64,000 nucleotides of DNA from Sphingobacteriaceae bacterium (lineage in GTDB: Bacteria > Bacteroidota > Bacteroidia > B-17B0 > Aurantibacillaceae). The stretch lies in NCBI GenBank assembly GCA_023251725.1, contig JAHEYG010000001.1, positions 1 through 64,000 of the forward strand. The letters run 5' to 3'. The notes beneath the pieces were generated by a model, which worked only from the letters and a program-made list of their open reading frames with translations, did not search any database and was not told the DNA's origin. Every line of letters starts with the position of its first letter. Position 1 is the first letter of the stretch. Positions 10,221 to 19,335 of the stretch are shown in pieces. The position numbers were made by a program, and so were the translations under genes.

Positions 10221-11357
10221 ATGAAAAGGTATATGCTGTTTTCGGTTTCTGCGCTACTGTTTAGTTACACCATTCTTGCACAGAACCTGGTTACAAATCC
10301 GGGATTTGAATTATATGGGGTTTGCCTTAATTATAGCAGCTGGACCAATTGCCTTAACACACCCGATCAATTTAATACCTGCAATGGCACGGTACCCGTA
10401 AATTTTGCCGGCAATCAGGCTACTTATGGTGGGAATGGCTATATAGCTTTAGTAGATCGCCATGCCACAGCAAATTATCATGAATTTTATTGTGTTCCGC
10501 TTACTTCTCCACTTGTAATTGGCACTCCATATTATTGTGAGATGCAGGTGAGTTTAACCGAGTTGTCAACTATTGGCGCTGCCAATATGGGCTTTCAGTT
10601 CAACACAGCTGCCGCGGCAAGTGTCAATAACATATCGCAAGTTTATACTTCCTCAATCATTACCAACAAAACCAACTGGGTACAAGTTTCAGGTATTTTT
10701 ACTCCCACAACAGCGTTTTCGTTTGTTGCCGTTGGCAACTTTTTAGCTGATGCGCTCACACCTACGGCTACTGCAGTGGGTGGAACATATACGGGTGCTT
10801 ATTATTATATTGATGGTGTAATAGTGACTCCTAACATTCCTCTCCCAATTGAACTACTGAAGTTTGATGCTAATGCCCGGAGTAACTTTATTGACGTTGC
10901 CTGGACTACAGCTTCTGAACACAACACTGCTTTGTTTTCGGTTGAACGCAGCAGCGATGGGCAATTGTTCGAGCATGTTGGAAATATAGCGGCCGCAGGT
11001 AATTCAAACAAATTTTTGCAATACGAATTTACAGATAGTCTTCCTTTAAAGGGAATTTCTTATTACCGCTTAAGACAAACCGACAATGATGGCAAACATT
11101 CATTTACTAAACTCGTATCGGTTGAATTTAAGGCTAAAACAGCAATTACAATTTACCCAAACCCATCAAATGGGGTGGTTAAGTTTGAAGGCGAATTCTC
11201 TTTTCCGGCGATGCTTGAAATTTACGACATCGCTGGCCGATTGGTTTTTCAGCAGCAAATTGACAGCAACCCTACATCTTGCGATCTTTCGCAACTCGAC
11301 AATGGGGTTTATTTTTGGCAGGCAGCAAACAAGAACGGCCGAATTATCAAAAATTAA
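10221..11357 (+). CDS. T9SS-exported protein with type A C-terminal sorting domain
   Basis: The function is unknown. The 378-residue protein has an N-terminal Sec signal peptide ending near LAQ at residue 21, then NLVTNPGFE, the common start of a jelly-roll-like module. After it comes LPIELLKFDA and an Ig-like segment (VERSSDGQLFEHVG) found in many T9SS substrates. The last 75 residues are a type A sorting domain: TIYPNPSNG, a beta-rich middle with IYDIAGRLV, LDNGVYFW and a final IIKN. It should cross the outer membrane and be anchored or released at the surface. It diverges from atpB. Confidence 0.8.
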   Translation: MKRYMLFSVSALLFSYTILAQNLVTNPGFELYGVCLNYSSWTNCLNTPDQFNTCNGTVPVNFAGNQATYGGNGYIALVDRHATANYHEFYCVPLTSPLVIGTPYYCEMQVSLTELSTIGAANMGFQFNTAAAASVNNISQVYTSSIITNKTNWVQVSGIFTPTTAFSFVAVGNFLADALTPTATAVGGTYTGAYYYIDGVIVTPNIPLPIELLKFDANARSNFIDVAWTTASEHNTALFSVERSSDGQLFEHVGNIAAAGNSNKFLQYEFTDSLPLKGISYYRLRQTDNDGKHSFTKLVSVEFKAKTAITIYPNPSNGVVKFEGEFSFPAMLEIYDIAGRLVFQQQIDSNPTSCDLSQLDNGVYFWQAANKNGRIIKN

Positions 11358-11393
11358 TTATTTAGGAGGTCTTGGTTGTTTCTTGGAGGATAA

Positions 11394-11407
11394 TTCTTAA
11401 TTCTTAA
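11394..11407. repeat. Two heptamers TTCTTAA
   Basis: TTCTTAA is repeated exactly at 11394-11400 and 11401-11407, between convergent genes. It is one of the scattered 7-bp arrays of this window. Confidence 0.6.
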
Positions 11408-11413
11408 TTTTTT

Positions 11414-12673
11414 CTATCTCATCCTTCGATAAACCTGATAGTAAAAAGCACCTGAAACACAAGCCACAAAGAAAAGTTTAAGTTTTAGCAGGTAAATAAA
11501 AATTCCTCCCAAACTTAATCCTCTAACAAAAACGCCATAAAAGGCTTCGAGTCCCCAATTGAGAGGAGAAATTGAACTTATTTTTCGCATGAACTCGGGC
11601 ATCACAAAAGTGGGTATCCAAACTCCGCCCAAAGCGGCCAATATTACTATTGAAACCGCGCCAAATAAAGCGGCCTGGTCAACCGAACCTGCAATTGTTC
11701 CAACTAACAGTCCGAACCCACAGGCAGCCAAACCTGAACTTAATGCTACAACCAAGAGTGTAAAAAAATTATTTCCAATTTGCAATTGTGGTAAACCCAA
11801 CATCGGTAAAAAATAAATTCCCACACATAACATTAAAACAAATTGAATTAAGTTCACCAATAAATAAATTAAAATTTTTCCCATCAAAACATTTAAATAA
11901 GAACCCGACATGGTGAGCAAACGAAATGCACTCCCATCGTCGCGCTCACGAATGATGTTGGCCGAAAGCGGAATGCAAATAAAAAACATAGCGAACATGG
12001 TCCATGCCGGCACATTGTGCTGAACCGAATTTGGCACCAGCGAAGTTTCATTGGTACTCGCGTATTGCTGAATTGTTGTTACCAATGGTTTTGAGTCGAA
12101 AGCAATTGGTTTTGCATTGGGGAAATTTTGTTTTAATTGTTGACTTAATTCTTTAGTAAGACTTTGCATTTCTATGCCGGAAACAATTTTATCAATGGCG
12201 CTGCTGATAGTAACTTTAAAAGATTGTTTGGTGATGGGGTCGAAAAATAATTGGAGTTGTAATTCTGAATCATCATTTATAATTGAATCGTTTGGATTAA
12301 AGGCTTTCGATATTTTAGCTTTGGCTTTATTGCGTAATTTTTTCGAAATATTTTCGGGAACAATTACGGCCATTAAAAATTTACCGGTGGCCACTAATTG
12401 CTTTGCTTCATCAACCGAAATATTTTTTTTACTAGTCGTAAAAAAATGTGCTTGCGTTAACGAATTTTCTAATTGAAAGGAAAGTGAATCTTTATCATTA
12501 TCTACAAACAGCAAAGGCACCGAAGTTTCGTTAACGGATTTAAAAGTTGAATCCTGCACCAGCGTAACAATAAACACCAGAGCCATCGGCATTAAAAACA
12601 TAATTGCTAATGCAGGTAAATCCCTCGAAAGGATTTTGTATTCTTTATACAGGCAGCAAAAAAGTTTTTTCAT
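11414..12673 (-). CDS. ABC-2 type transporter permease
   Basis: This is the membrane subunit of an ABC exporter, 419 residues. It has one N-terminal membrane helix (about residues 20-40, ALAIMFLMPMALVFIVTLVQ), a large outside domain of about 190 residues, and five or six C-terminal helices, the ABC2_membrane_3 arrangement. The segment IRERDDGSAFRLLTMSGS is the cytoplasmic coupling-like loop typical of the family. It lies 100 bp after the ATPase gene, separated by a 7-bp repeat array. As the last gene of the pigment operon it is a candidate exporter of the flexirubin-type lipid; that is inferred from position only. Confidence 0.85.
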   Translation of the reverse strand: MKKLFCCLYKEYKILSRDLPALAIMFLMPMALVFIVTLVQDSTFKSVNETSVPLLFVDNDKDSLSFQLENSLTQAHFFTTSKKNISVDEAKQLVATGKFLMAVIVPENISKKLRNKAKAKISKAFNPNDSIINDDSELQLQLFFDPITKQSFKVTISSAIDKIVSGIEMQSLTKELSQQLKQNFPNAKPIAFDSKPLVTTIQQYASTNETSLVPNSVQHNVPAWTMFAMFFICIPLSANIIRERDDGSAFRLLTMSGSYLNVLMGKILIYLLVNLIQFVLMLCVGIYFLPMLGLPQLQIGNNFFTLLVVALSSGLAACGFGLLVGTIAGSVDQAALFGAVSIVILAALGGVWIPTFVMPEFMRKISSISPLNWGLEAFYGVFVRGLSLGGIFIYLLKLKLFFVACVSGAFYYQVYRRMR

Positions 12674-12738
12674 TTTAATTCATTCCTTGGTACTTTATCA
12701 CAGGCTTTCGAAACGGTTTGAGTGTAGTCCGCTTTCTT

Positions 12739-12766
12739 CATTCAACATTTATCATTCAACATTTAA
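12739..12766. repeat. Four heptamers of CATTnAA/CATTTAT type
   Basis: CATTCAA, CATTTAT, CATTCAA and CATTTAA run head to tail at 12739-12766, in the spacer between the ABC ATPase and permease genes. Confidence 0.65.
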
Positions 12767-12774
12767 AATTTCTC

Positions 12775-13524
12775 CTAATCTCTGAATTTTTGTCCAGTAA
12801 TATTTAAATATACTTCTTCAATAGTTTTGCAATTATTTTTTTTAATTACTTCATTTGTTTCTCCTTCGGTAATTAATTTTCCTTCATCAATAATAGCAAT
12901 GTGCGTACAAAAATCCTGCGCTTCATCTAAATGATGCGAAGTATAAAAAATGGTTGTGCCTTGCTCTTTATTTATTTTTTTAAGATGATTAATGATAGCG
13001 GTTTTGGATTGAACATCAATTCCAACCGTAGGTTCATCTAATATTAATAATTTAGGATGGTGTAATAATCCGGCAATTAAATTTATTCTCCGTTTCATTC
13101 CCCCCGAAAAAGTTCTTATTTGCTGATTTTTATTTTCTTCCAAACCTAAAATTTGCAAATGTTCATTAATTCGTTTTTTTAATTCCACTGATTCAATCCC
13201 ATACATTTGCCCCAGGAACATTAAATTTTCCCAGGCCGTTAATTTTGCGTACAAAGCAATTTCTTGCGGCACCACACCAATTATTTGTTTTGTTTTTTTA
13301 GATTCGCTTATTGTATTAAATCCGTCAACGAAAATTTTTCCTGAATCGGGCTTAAATAATCCGCACAGCATTGAGATGAGTGTCGTTTTTCCGGCACCGT
13401 TAGGACCGAGCAAACCAAAAACAGATTGTTTTTTTATTTGGAGAGAAATATTATTTACCGCAGGAACTAAAGAGCCTTTATATAATTTACTTATATTTTG
13501 TATTTCAACGAATTGATTTTCCAT
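12775..13524 (-). CDS. ABC transporter ATP-binding protein
   Basis: This is the ATPase of the exporter encoded next to it, 249 residues. Walker A is GPNGAGKTT (about residues 39-47), the signature loop is FSGGMKRR, Walker B is LLILDEPTVGID, and the switch histidine is in YTSHHLDEA. It matches the CcmA/DrrA-like exporter group that pairs with ABC-2 permeases. It ends 100 bp before the permease gene and begins 3 bp after the acyltransferase-like gene, so it is inside the pigment operon. Confidence 0.93.
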   Translation of the reverse strand: MENQFVEIQNISKLYKGSLVPAVNNISLQIKKQSVFGLLGPNGAGKTTLISMLCGLFKPDSGKIFVDGFNTISESKKTKQIIGVVPQEIALYAKLTAWENLMFLGQMYGIESVELKKRINEHLQILGLEENKNQQIRTFSGGMKRRINLIAGLLHHPKLLILDEPTVGIDVQSKTAIINHLKKINKEQGTTIFYTSHHLDEAQDFCTHIAIIDEGKLITEGETNEVIKKNNCKTIEEVYLNITGQKFRD

Positions 13525-13526
13525 TC

Positions 13527-14543
13527 TTAAAAATCAAATTTCATTTTAAGTAACTTAGTAAATCCTTCTTTTTCTATTTCAGCAATTTCATCCAACATAT
13601 CGGCACACTCATTATAATATTTTTGATCGTCAAGCCTACCCTTATAAATCCGCCCCATCTGAATGGCACTTGTTCTCCATAAATCGCCGGCTCTCGTAAA
13701 ATCATCCGACACCTTTAATAATTTTTCTTCGCTCAAATAATTACTGGCCTGTTCTAAAAATGCAGCGTATAAAAATCTAAATCCTCCCCCACCCGTTCCA
13801 ATTTCTTCTTGCATTCTTACAATTTGTCCTAAATACAATCCGGCTTTTCTCACTCCTAATTTATCGCGCCACGTTCTAATTTGCCGGGCCGTATAATTTA
13901 TTCCTGTAACCCCAATAATCGGTCCGGGAACTTTTATCATTTCAAACGCCGATCTTTTTATGGCCTTGGAAATTGCTTTTTGCAATTGCTCATTCGAAAC
14001 CGGTTTTACATTTTCGGGATAATACACTTGTCCTCTCGGCGCTAAAGGTCCTTTCGCAAATCTTACCTTCAACATATCTGCTTCACTAAGGGTAGTTACA
14101 GTTTCCATTACAGGATCGCTCACCAAATAATTTCCATTTTCTTTTCCATACACCACAATATTATGCGCGTTAAAATGAAAACGGTATTCGGGAGGAAAGT
14201 ATGGCAAATTAAAAACACCAACCTGACAACCCACAGGATTCCCCATTTGAATTTGTTTGTTCAAATAATCGTAAGCGTCATTTTCGTTACTGAATTTTTT
14301 TCGATTTACTTTTACGCCCAGTAATTTTGCAGCCTGACTAAAAATGCCACCCGGCATCCCTCTATAAGTTATCGCGGGCCCACCATTAATTTGTAAAAAC
14401 GGAATATGAAAATAAAAAATTCCTGAGCCCAGTCCGAACATTAATGGCTCCGTCATAAAATCCATACCATGGTATTTTAATAAACCCGTAGCAACGCCAT
14501 TTTCGCAGTGAGCAGATTGAATATGTGTATATTTTTTCTGCAA
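13527..14543 (-). CDS. BtrH N-terminal-domain protein, candidate acyltransferase
   Basis: The 338-residue protein matches the BtrH_N family followed by a DUF4872-like half. BtrH moves an acyl chain from an acyl carrier protein to an aminoglycoside using a cysteine-protease-like active site. Here a plausible triad is visible: Cys13 in AHCENG, His127 in FNAHNIVVYG and Asp143 in VSDPV. In this cluster it could move the polyene acyl chain from ACP to a hydroxyl of the dialkylresorcinol, making the flexirubin ester; that is inference. It starts with TTG at 14543, giving MQKKYTHIQSAHC, and lies 2 bp from the preceding gene. Confidence 0.8.
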   Translation of the reverse strand: MQKKYTHIQSAHCENGVATGLLKYHGMDFMTEPLMFGLGSGIFYFHIPFLQINGGPAITYRGMPGGIFSQAAKLLGVKVNRKKFSNENDAYDYLNKQIQMGNPVGCQVGVFNLPYFPPEYRFHFNAHNIVVYGKENGNYLVSDPVMETVTTLSEADMLKVRFAKGPLAPRGQVYYPENVKPVSNEQLQKAISKAIKRSAFEMIKVPGPIIGVTGINYTARQIRTWRDKLGVRKAGLYLGQIVRMQEEIGTGGGGFRFLYAAFLEQASNYLSEEKLLKVSDDFTRAGDLWRTSAIQMGRIYKGRLDDQKYYNECADMLDEIAEIEKEGFTKLLKMKFDF

Positions 14544-14545
14544 AA

Positions 14546-14944
14546 TTATCCCTTAAAAGTTTTTAATTCGTTTACACTTACGTCAAATGCTTTGGCATAA
14601 ATATTTAATTTTTTTTCGCTCAGGTTTTTAAATACGCTAGGTTTAAAATGGCGCTTAATATTAATTCTCCAAAAACCGGTATAACTTTTTAGTAAATGCA
14701 AATCCATTAAACGCAATTCCATAAAATAAAAAACCGGACTCTTCACTCCATTTTTCACTGCTAAAGCGGCTTCCTTTACACGTTCATTAATATCTTCCCA
14801 GGCATTGTTTAATGCTTCTGTTTTTACATTCCATCCTGTACTTAATCCGGTAGTATATTTTCCATCTTCATTTTTCACATAACATAATTCGCGCGTCATG
14901 TTTTCTAATGCGGATTTATCCTGCGGAAGATTTTCTTTTTTCAT
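14546..14944 (-). CDS. Conserved-looking small protein of the pigment operon, unknown function
   Basis: I do not recognise a domain. The 132-residue protein is soluble, charged and mainly helical, with no signal peptide. Visible features are LSTGWNVKTEALNNAWEDIN near the middle and a basic stretch SYTGFWRINIKRHFKP before a short C-terminal helix with LSEKKLNIYAKAFDVSVNEL. It overlaps the DUF1702-like gene by 4 bp (ATGA) and is 2 bp from the BtrH-like gene, so the three are probably translated together and may act together. Confidence 0.75.
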   Translation of the reverse strand: MKKENLPQDKSALENMTRELCYVKNEDGKYTTGLSTGWNVKTEALNNAWEDINERVKEAALAVKNGVKSPVFYFMELRLMDLHLLKSYTGFWRINIKRHFKPSVFKNLSEKKLNIYAKAFDVSVNELKTFKG

Positions 14945-15819
14945 TTCGAATTATTTAAAATAGAATCGCCTGATAAACCCTTTTCAATTTGTGAGAGCCA
15001 TATATTATAAAAATCTTCTGCTTTTGCAGATGCCGATGGTTCTGATTTTACACTGAGTAACATCGATTCCTGTGCAGAACTATTACACCATATTTTGCAG
15101 GCCAGTTCAACATCATCGGTAAGCGAATTAGCCTGAATGCGTGAGCGTGCAGCCAACACAGCACCAATGGCTAATTGATTTTGATATTTTTCAGATGCAT
15201 TTGAAATTGATTTTAATAAATTTTCATCGAATCCTCCCACATAAGCACAGGCTACGCCAATTCCTACCCACAATGCAGCGCGATGCTCTAAACGAAAACT
15301 TAAAATTATTTCTTGAATTTTATTTACATCCGAATAATTGGTGTACCATAAACTTCTTCCGATGCCCTGATAATAGGCCTGAAGCATATTATTATTGAAT
15401 CCTATTGGCGTAATTTGCTCTCTGAAGCTGATTCTTTGTCTGAAAATTCCATCGTAATAACCTTGTCCGTCTAATACTCTGTACCTTTCAAGCGGCGAAA
15501 GTTTTTCGAGAATTGGCGTCACAGAAATATTTTGTTTTGCAATGGCCCAACCTAAACCTGCATGTATTTGTGCCAAGTGCGCTTTTGATTTTTCGAGAAA
15601 TAAATTCCATTCATCCAACGACTTATTTTTTGCAATATCATTTAAAGCAATTCCCATAGAGGCGCCTTCATACCCAACGGAGCGAAATTCGGAAGAGATT
15701 TGTTCGAGATGTTGAATTAGTAGTTCGAGATTTTTTTGAATTGAAACTTCTTCCTTAGATTTTTGAAAAATAGTTTTTATTTTTTCTACTCTTATTGAAA
15801 TTTCTTGTACACAATTCAT
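14941..15819 (-). CDS. DUF1702-like protein
   Basis: The 292-residue protein looks like the DUF1702 family: a long helical first half, then LSPLERYRVLDGQGYYDG, and the signature pair of glycine-rich helices QAYYQGIGRSLWY and HRAALWVGIGVACAYVGG, followed by QLAIGAVLAARSR. DUF1702 proteins are found in polyketide and pigment clusters; their biochemical role is not established. It has no signal peptide. It lies between the DarB-like ketosynthase and the 132-residue unknown, and overlaps the latter by 4 bp. Confidence 0.7.
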   Translation of the reverse strand: MNCVQEISIRVEKIKTIFQKSKEEVSIQKNLELLIQHLEQISSEFRSVGYEGASMGIALNDIAKNKSLDEWNLFLEKSKAHLAQIHAGLGWAIAKQNISVTPILEKLSPLERYRVLDGQGYYDGIFRQRISFREQITPIGFNNNMLQAYYQGIGRSLWYTNYSDVNKIQEIILSFRLEHRAALWVGIGVACAYVGGFDENLLKSISNASEKYQNQLAIGAVLAARSRIQANSLTDDVELACKIWCNSSAQESMLLSVKSEPSASAKAEDFYNIWLSQIEKGLSGDSILNNSK

Positions 15820-15848
15820 TCCGTTTATAATTAATCATTGGTAAGAAA

Positions 15849-16985
15849 TCAGCAAACTGTTAAAAGGCAATAAGCATAAGTAAACCTGGCGCTTTCTGGA
15901 ACCATTAACAAAATTTTTTGTCCTGATTTTAATTTTCCTGAATTCATTAATTCTTCGAGACTAATAAAAATAGAAGCGGAACCAATGTTGCCCACTGTAG
16001 TGAGATTGGTAAACCATTTTTCTAAAGAAAATTCGATTTCTAATTTTACAAACTCGTCGTACATTTTTTGTTTGAAAACCAAGGAAGAAATGTGAGGCAA
16101 AATATAATCAATTGACGAGACCTCAATTTTTTTCTTAGTCAGTAATTCTTTTAAATATTTAGCGCCGGTAGAAACAATTTCACGACCCAACAATTTTACA
16201 TCTTGTTTAAAAGCAAAAATAGATTTATCTAACCATTCGGTAGAGGAGAATTCTTTCCACCCAGTGGTGGAACCATCGCTGTTTTTGTCGGCACCCGCGT
16301 ACATACAGGTTTCTAATTGATTAGCGTAAGAACGAATATCAATCCATTCGATCTTTAAAGATATTTCATTAGCCCTTGGTTTATTTTCGAGTAGCAAAGC
16401 TCCTGCCCCATCAGATAGCATCCAACGCAAAAAATCTTTCTCAAATGCAATGATAGGATTCTTATCCAGTTCAGCTAAACGCTCTGTTTCTTTTTCGAAA
16501 TGTTCGGCTCTCATTAAAGAGGATAATTTTTCGGACCCGGTTACCACAGCGTTGTTTGAATTACCGGAAAGAATGGATGCATAAGCAAATTTTAAAGCTT
16601 GCATACTCGCGCAACATGCTCCGGCAATAGAGGCTATTTCGATGGCACCGCATTGCAATTCGCCATGAACCATTGCAGTATGTGAAGGCAATAAATTATC
16701 GGGAGAAGTAGTGCCGCAAGCAAGGAATTCAATTTCTTTTTGTGAAAAATTTTTACCTGTTAATTTCTCAATTGCTAAAGCAGTCATTTTAGTATTAGAG
16801 TGTGTAGATTTTCCGGTTTTATCAATGGAATAATAACGTGTTTTAATGCCGTTGTTGCGAAGTGTGAGTCCTTTTCCCCGCGACGGAATACCGTCTATCA
16901 TACCCAAATACTCTTCCATCTCATCATTTGAGATGGGTTCGTTAGGTAAAAATTTTGCAGATCGGGTTATGTATACGCCTGACAT
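15849..16985 (-). CDS. darB: Beta-ketoacyl-ACP synthase III family protein, DarB type
   Basis: DarB-type ketosynthases condense two acyl precursors to a cyclohexanedione, the precursor of 2,5-dialkylresorcinols. The 378-residue protein is a thiolase-fold KAS III. The active-site cysteine is probably Cys125 in AGACCASMQA (aligning with AACAGF of FabH), the histidine is in ILPHISSLVF, and the asparagine in TTVGNIGSASIFI. The N-terminus MSGVYITRSAKFLPNEPIS and the GIPSRGKGLTLRNNGIKTRYY segment are as I remember for DarB rather than FabH. It lies in the same operon as a DarA-like gene. Confidence 0.85.
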   Translation of the reverse strand: MSGVYITRSAKFLPNEPISNDEMEEYLGMIDGIPSRGKGLTLRNNGIKTRYYSIDKTGKSTHSNTKMTALAIEKLTGKNFSQKEIEFLACGTTSPDNLLPSHTAMVHGELQCGAIEIASIAGACCASMQALKFAYASILSGNSNNAVVTGSEKLSSLMRAEHFEKETERLAELDKNPIIAFEKDFLRWMLSDGAGALLLENKPRANEISLKIEWIDIRSYANQLETCMYAGADKNSDGSTTGWKEFSSTEWLDKSIFAFKQDVKLLGREIVSTGAKYLKELLTKKKIEVSSIDYILPHISSLVFKQKMYDEFVKLEIEFSLEKWFTNLTTVGNIGSASIFISLEELMNSGKLKSGQKILLMVPESARFTYAYCLLTVC

Positions 16986-17016
16986 TTTTTGTTTAGAGTT
17001 CGCTAATTTACACTTT

Positions 17017-18702
17017 TTATACTAATTCTTTCTTCTTATAAAACCACATAACATCTACATCTTTCGTTATTTCGGGATCCGGACTTATCGCATTTACACT
17101 TTCGGTATCTGTAGAATCATCGGTTAATTTAATAGTATAAGGATTTACTTTGATTTTAGGAGAGGTATTTTTTACATGCGTGCTCACATGCCTGAAAATT
17201 TCGGCGGCCACTTTCTCCAGTATGTCCAGATTTTTTGAAACCTGCTCTACTAATTTTTCGGGGTTTGCGTGTTTCACATCAATGCCTTGTTGAAATTTGC
17301 GTAAGAAATTTAAATCAAAAGGATCGATATATTTATTAGAAAAAATTTCGGTATCATAGGGCTTCCACTCAATAAAAAAATCCTGAACTTGTTTATGCAA
17401 AGCAGTAAATTTTCTTCCCAAACCATCTGCTGAAGCAAATAATTCCTTTATTAATTTTAAATCTGTAAAAGCTTTGTTAGTAAATAATAAAGCCAACACT
17501 GACCAATACACCGCCCAGTCCCAAAATATTTTTACCACCATAATTTGAGTAGAACCCATTAACTGATATTTGTATTGGTAAATATGCGTCCAGCTTTCGA
17601 ATAAAGACAAATGTGTTTGCTCATAAATTTTTGCGCGCACCAAAATATCTTCGCCCTTTAAATCACGCAAAATTAAATCGGAGAGCCAACCGTTGTTCAA
17701 AGAAATAAAATCTGTTCCCGGCGAATAAAACGGGTCTAAAAACGGACCCGATTCGCCCGTAGTTCCCCATCTTTCTTCGCCCGAATATACTCTGCCGGAA
17801 TTATGACCATAATGTTTTAAAATCATAAAATCCATCAGATTTTCCTTTTCGGGCTCCAACATTTTATGACAAAGCGGTTCGTTTTGTTTTAGCCATTCGA
17901 TAGCATTTTCGTATCGGTTAATTTTATCGAAAGGATGTAATTTCTGGTCGGCCACAATTCCGATACTCGTATTTTTTGATCCTAAAGGAATTACCCACAC
18001 CCAATAGCCGGCGTCCATAAAATGTACAGTACTCAAATATCTTAAACCGGGTTTTAATTTATTTTTCCATTCGGCATCGTCGCTCCATTTATCAATATCA
18101 ATCACGCCTTTTAATCGCCACCACACCGCATTAACATCGTGATCCCAATCTTTTTTAAAACCGAATTTATGTTTTAAAACATTTCCTCTTCCCGAAGCGT
18201 CGGCAACCCATCGACCGTTAGTTTTTATTTCAACTTTATCTTTTACGTAAATTACTTCATTACCCGATTTAGAAAATGTAACGTCTTTCACCCGCGCGCC
18301 CATTATTACCTCGGTGTCTAAGGTTCGCGTACGGCGAATTAATTCGTTTTCTAATGTTCCTCTGTCGAGTTGATGACTTGGTACCGGTAACAATTCGCGC
18401 GGACCTAATTCTACCCTTGAAGCAATTTTTTCTTTTGTGTTTGATTTAAAAAAGAAACGCAATCCGTGTTTAGGAAGTTCATGAGCTTCTAAATATTCTT
18501 TTAAATCTAAAACTTCGCGCAAATAATGACTCCCTAATTCAACTGTTGATTCACCTACTTTATGCGCCGCAACTGCGGCTTCGGTGGCTCGTTTTTCTAA
18601 AACAAGAATAGAAATATCGGGTTTTGCGCGTTTAAGTTGGATGGAAAGTGTGAGTCCGGCCAGGCCGCCACCCAAAATAACCACATCGTATTGCTCTTGC
18701 AT
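17017..18702 (-). CDS. FAD-dependent oxidoreductase of the tryptophan-halogenase-like family
   Basis: The 561-residue flavoprotein starts with the FAD motif GGGLAG at residues 11-16 and KVGESTVELG at about 48-57. Two features of flavin-dependent halogenases are present: WVWVIP at 234-239 fits WxWxIP, and Lys78 in LPKHGLRF aligns with the catalytic lysine of FKxxIRF-type segments. GPFLDPFYSPGTDF is the C-terminal flavin-contact region. It could chlorinate the aryl or resorcinol ring (chlorinated flexirubins are known) or be a reductase or hydroxylase. It lies between darB and the dehydratase gene. Confidence 0.8.
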   Translation of the reverse strand: MQEQYDVVILGGGLAGLTLSIQLKRAKPDISILVLEKRATEAAVAAHKVGESTVELGSHYLREVLDLKEYLEAHELPKHGLRFFFKSNTKEKIASRVELGPRELLPVPSHQLDRGTLENELIRRTRTLDTEVIMGARVKDVTFSKSGNEVIYVKDKVEIKTNGRWVADASGRGNVLKHKFGFKKDWDHDVNAVWWRLKGVIDIDKWSDDAEWKNKLKPGLRYLSTVHFMDAGYWVWVIPLGSKNTSIGIVADQKLHPFDKINRYENAIEWLKQNEPLCHKMLEPEKENLMDFMILKHYGHNSGRVYSGEERWGTTGESGPFLDPFYSPGTDFISLNNGWLSDLILRDLKGEDILVRAKIYEQTHLSLFESWTHIYQYKYQLMGSTQIMVVKIFWDWAVYWSVLALLFTNKAFTDLKLIKELFASADGLGRKFTALHKQVQDFFIEWKPYDTEIFSNKYIDPFDLNFLRKFQQGIDVKHANPEKLVEQVSKNLDILEKVAAEIFRHVSTHVKNTSPKIKVNPYTIKLTDDSTDTESVNAISPDPEITKDVDVMWFYKKKELV

Positions 18703-18804
18703 ATTAAGTTAAAAGAAGGCTCAAAAATACTTAAATTATTTAAATAAAAATCTTTAAAAAAAATAGGAATTTCAGAATAAAAATAAAAAAAAATCGGAAT
18801 AAAT

Positions 18805-19242
18805 TTATTGCTGAATAAATACTTTCATTTCGCAATTGGCTACCGGTTGGTTATTGCAAAAAGAAGAGGCTTCAATAATGGTAACGTTCATTACCATATT
18901 TATTAATTTTATTTCGGTAATAATTTCAGAAGCTATTGCGGGAATGGAATGAATGACTAAATCTTTAATTTGTCCGATGAAACCCATTCGAGGGGCTTCG
19001 TTTTTTTGCTTCAATAAATAGCCTGCTTGAGCGGCCACACTTTGCGCCATATTTTCGATGATACCGGCTTCTATTAAAAATCCGTCTTTTGTAAAGTAAT
19101 GATTCGCTTCTACCACAAATCCTGTTTTTACAAAGGTATTACTGCATTCGTAAATTGAGTGAACAAGGCAAATCGGTTCCCGTTGTGGAATGTAATCCAA
19201 AATAGTTGAACGTGTTACTAGGGCGGTTAACAAACTCTCCAT
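18805..19242 (-). CDS. 3-hydroxyacyl-ACP dehydratase-like hotdog protein
   Basis: This is a FabZ/ApeI-like single hotdog domain of about 145 residues. YIPQREPICLVHSI matches the start of the FabZ fold (compare PHRxPFLLVD), and EAGIIENMAQSVAAQAGYLL is the central hotdog helix with the conserved Glu and Gln. The usual catalytic HFPG segment is altered (EANHYFTKDGF), so residues should be mapped with care. It probably removes water during polyene extension. I prefer the ATG at 19242; a TTG at 19296 would add 18 residues of weak character. The gap to darA is 93 bp. Confidence 0.75.
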   Translation of the reverse strand: MESLLTALVTRSTILDYIPQREPICLVHSIYECSNTFVKTGFVVEANHYFTKDGFLIEAGIIENMAQSVAAQAGYLLKQKNEAPRMGFIGQIKDLVIHSIPAIASEIITEIKLINMVMNVTIIEASSFCNNQPVANCEMKVFIQQ

Positions 19243-19335
19243 TTTTGCAGGGGCAATAAACAAAGGTAATATTTTTTGTGAATTTTCAACATTCAATTTG
19301 GTATTGATTTAAAAAAAGCTTTTATCGAACGCTTA

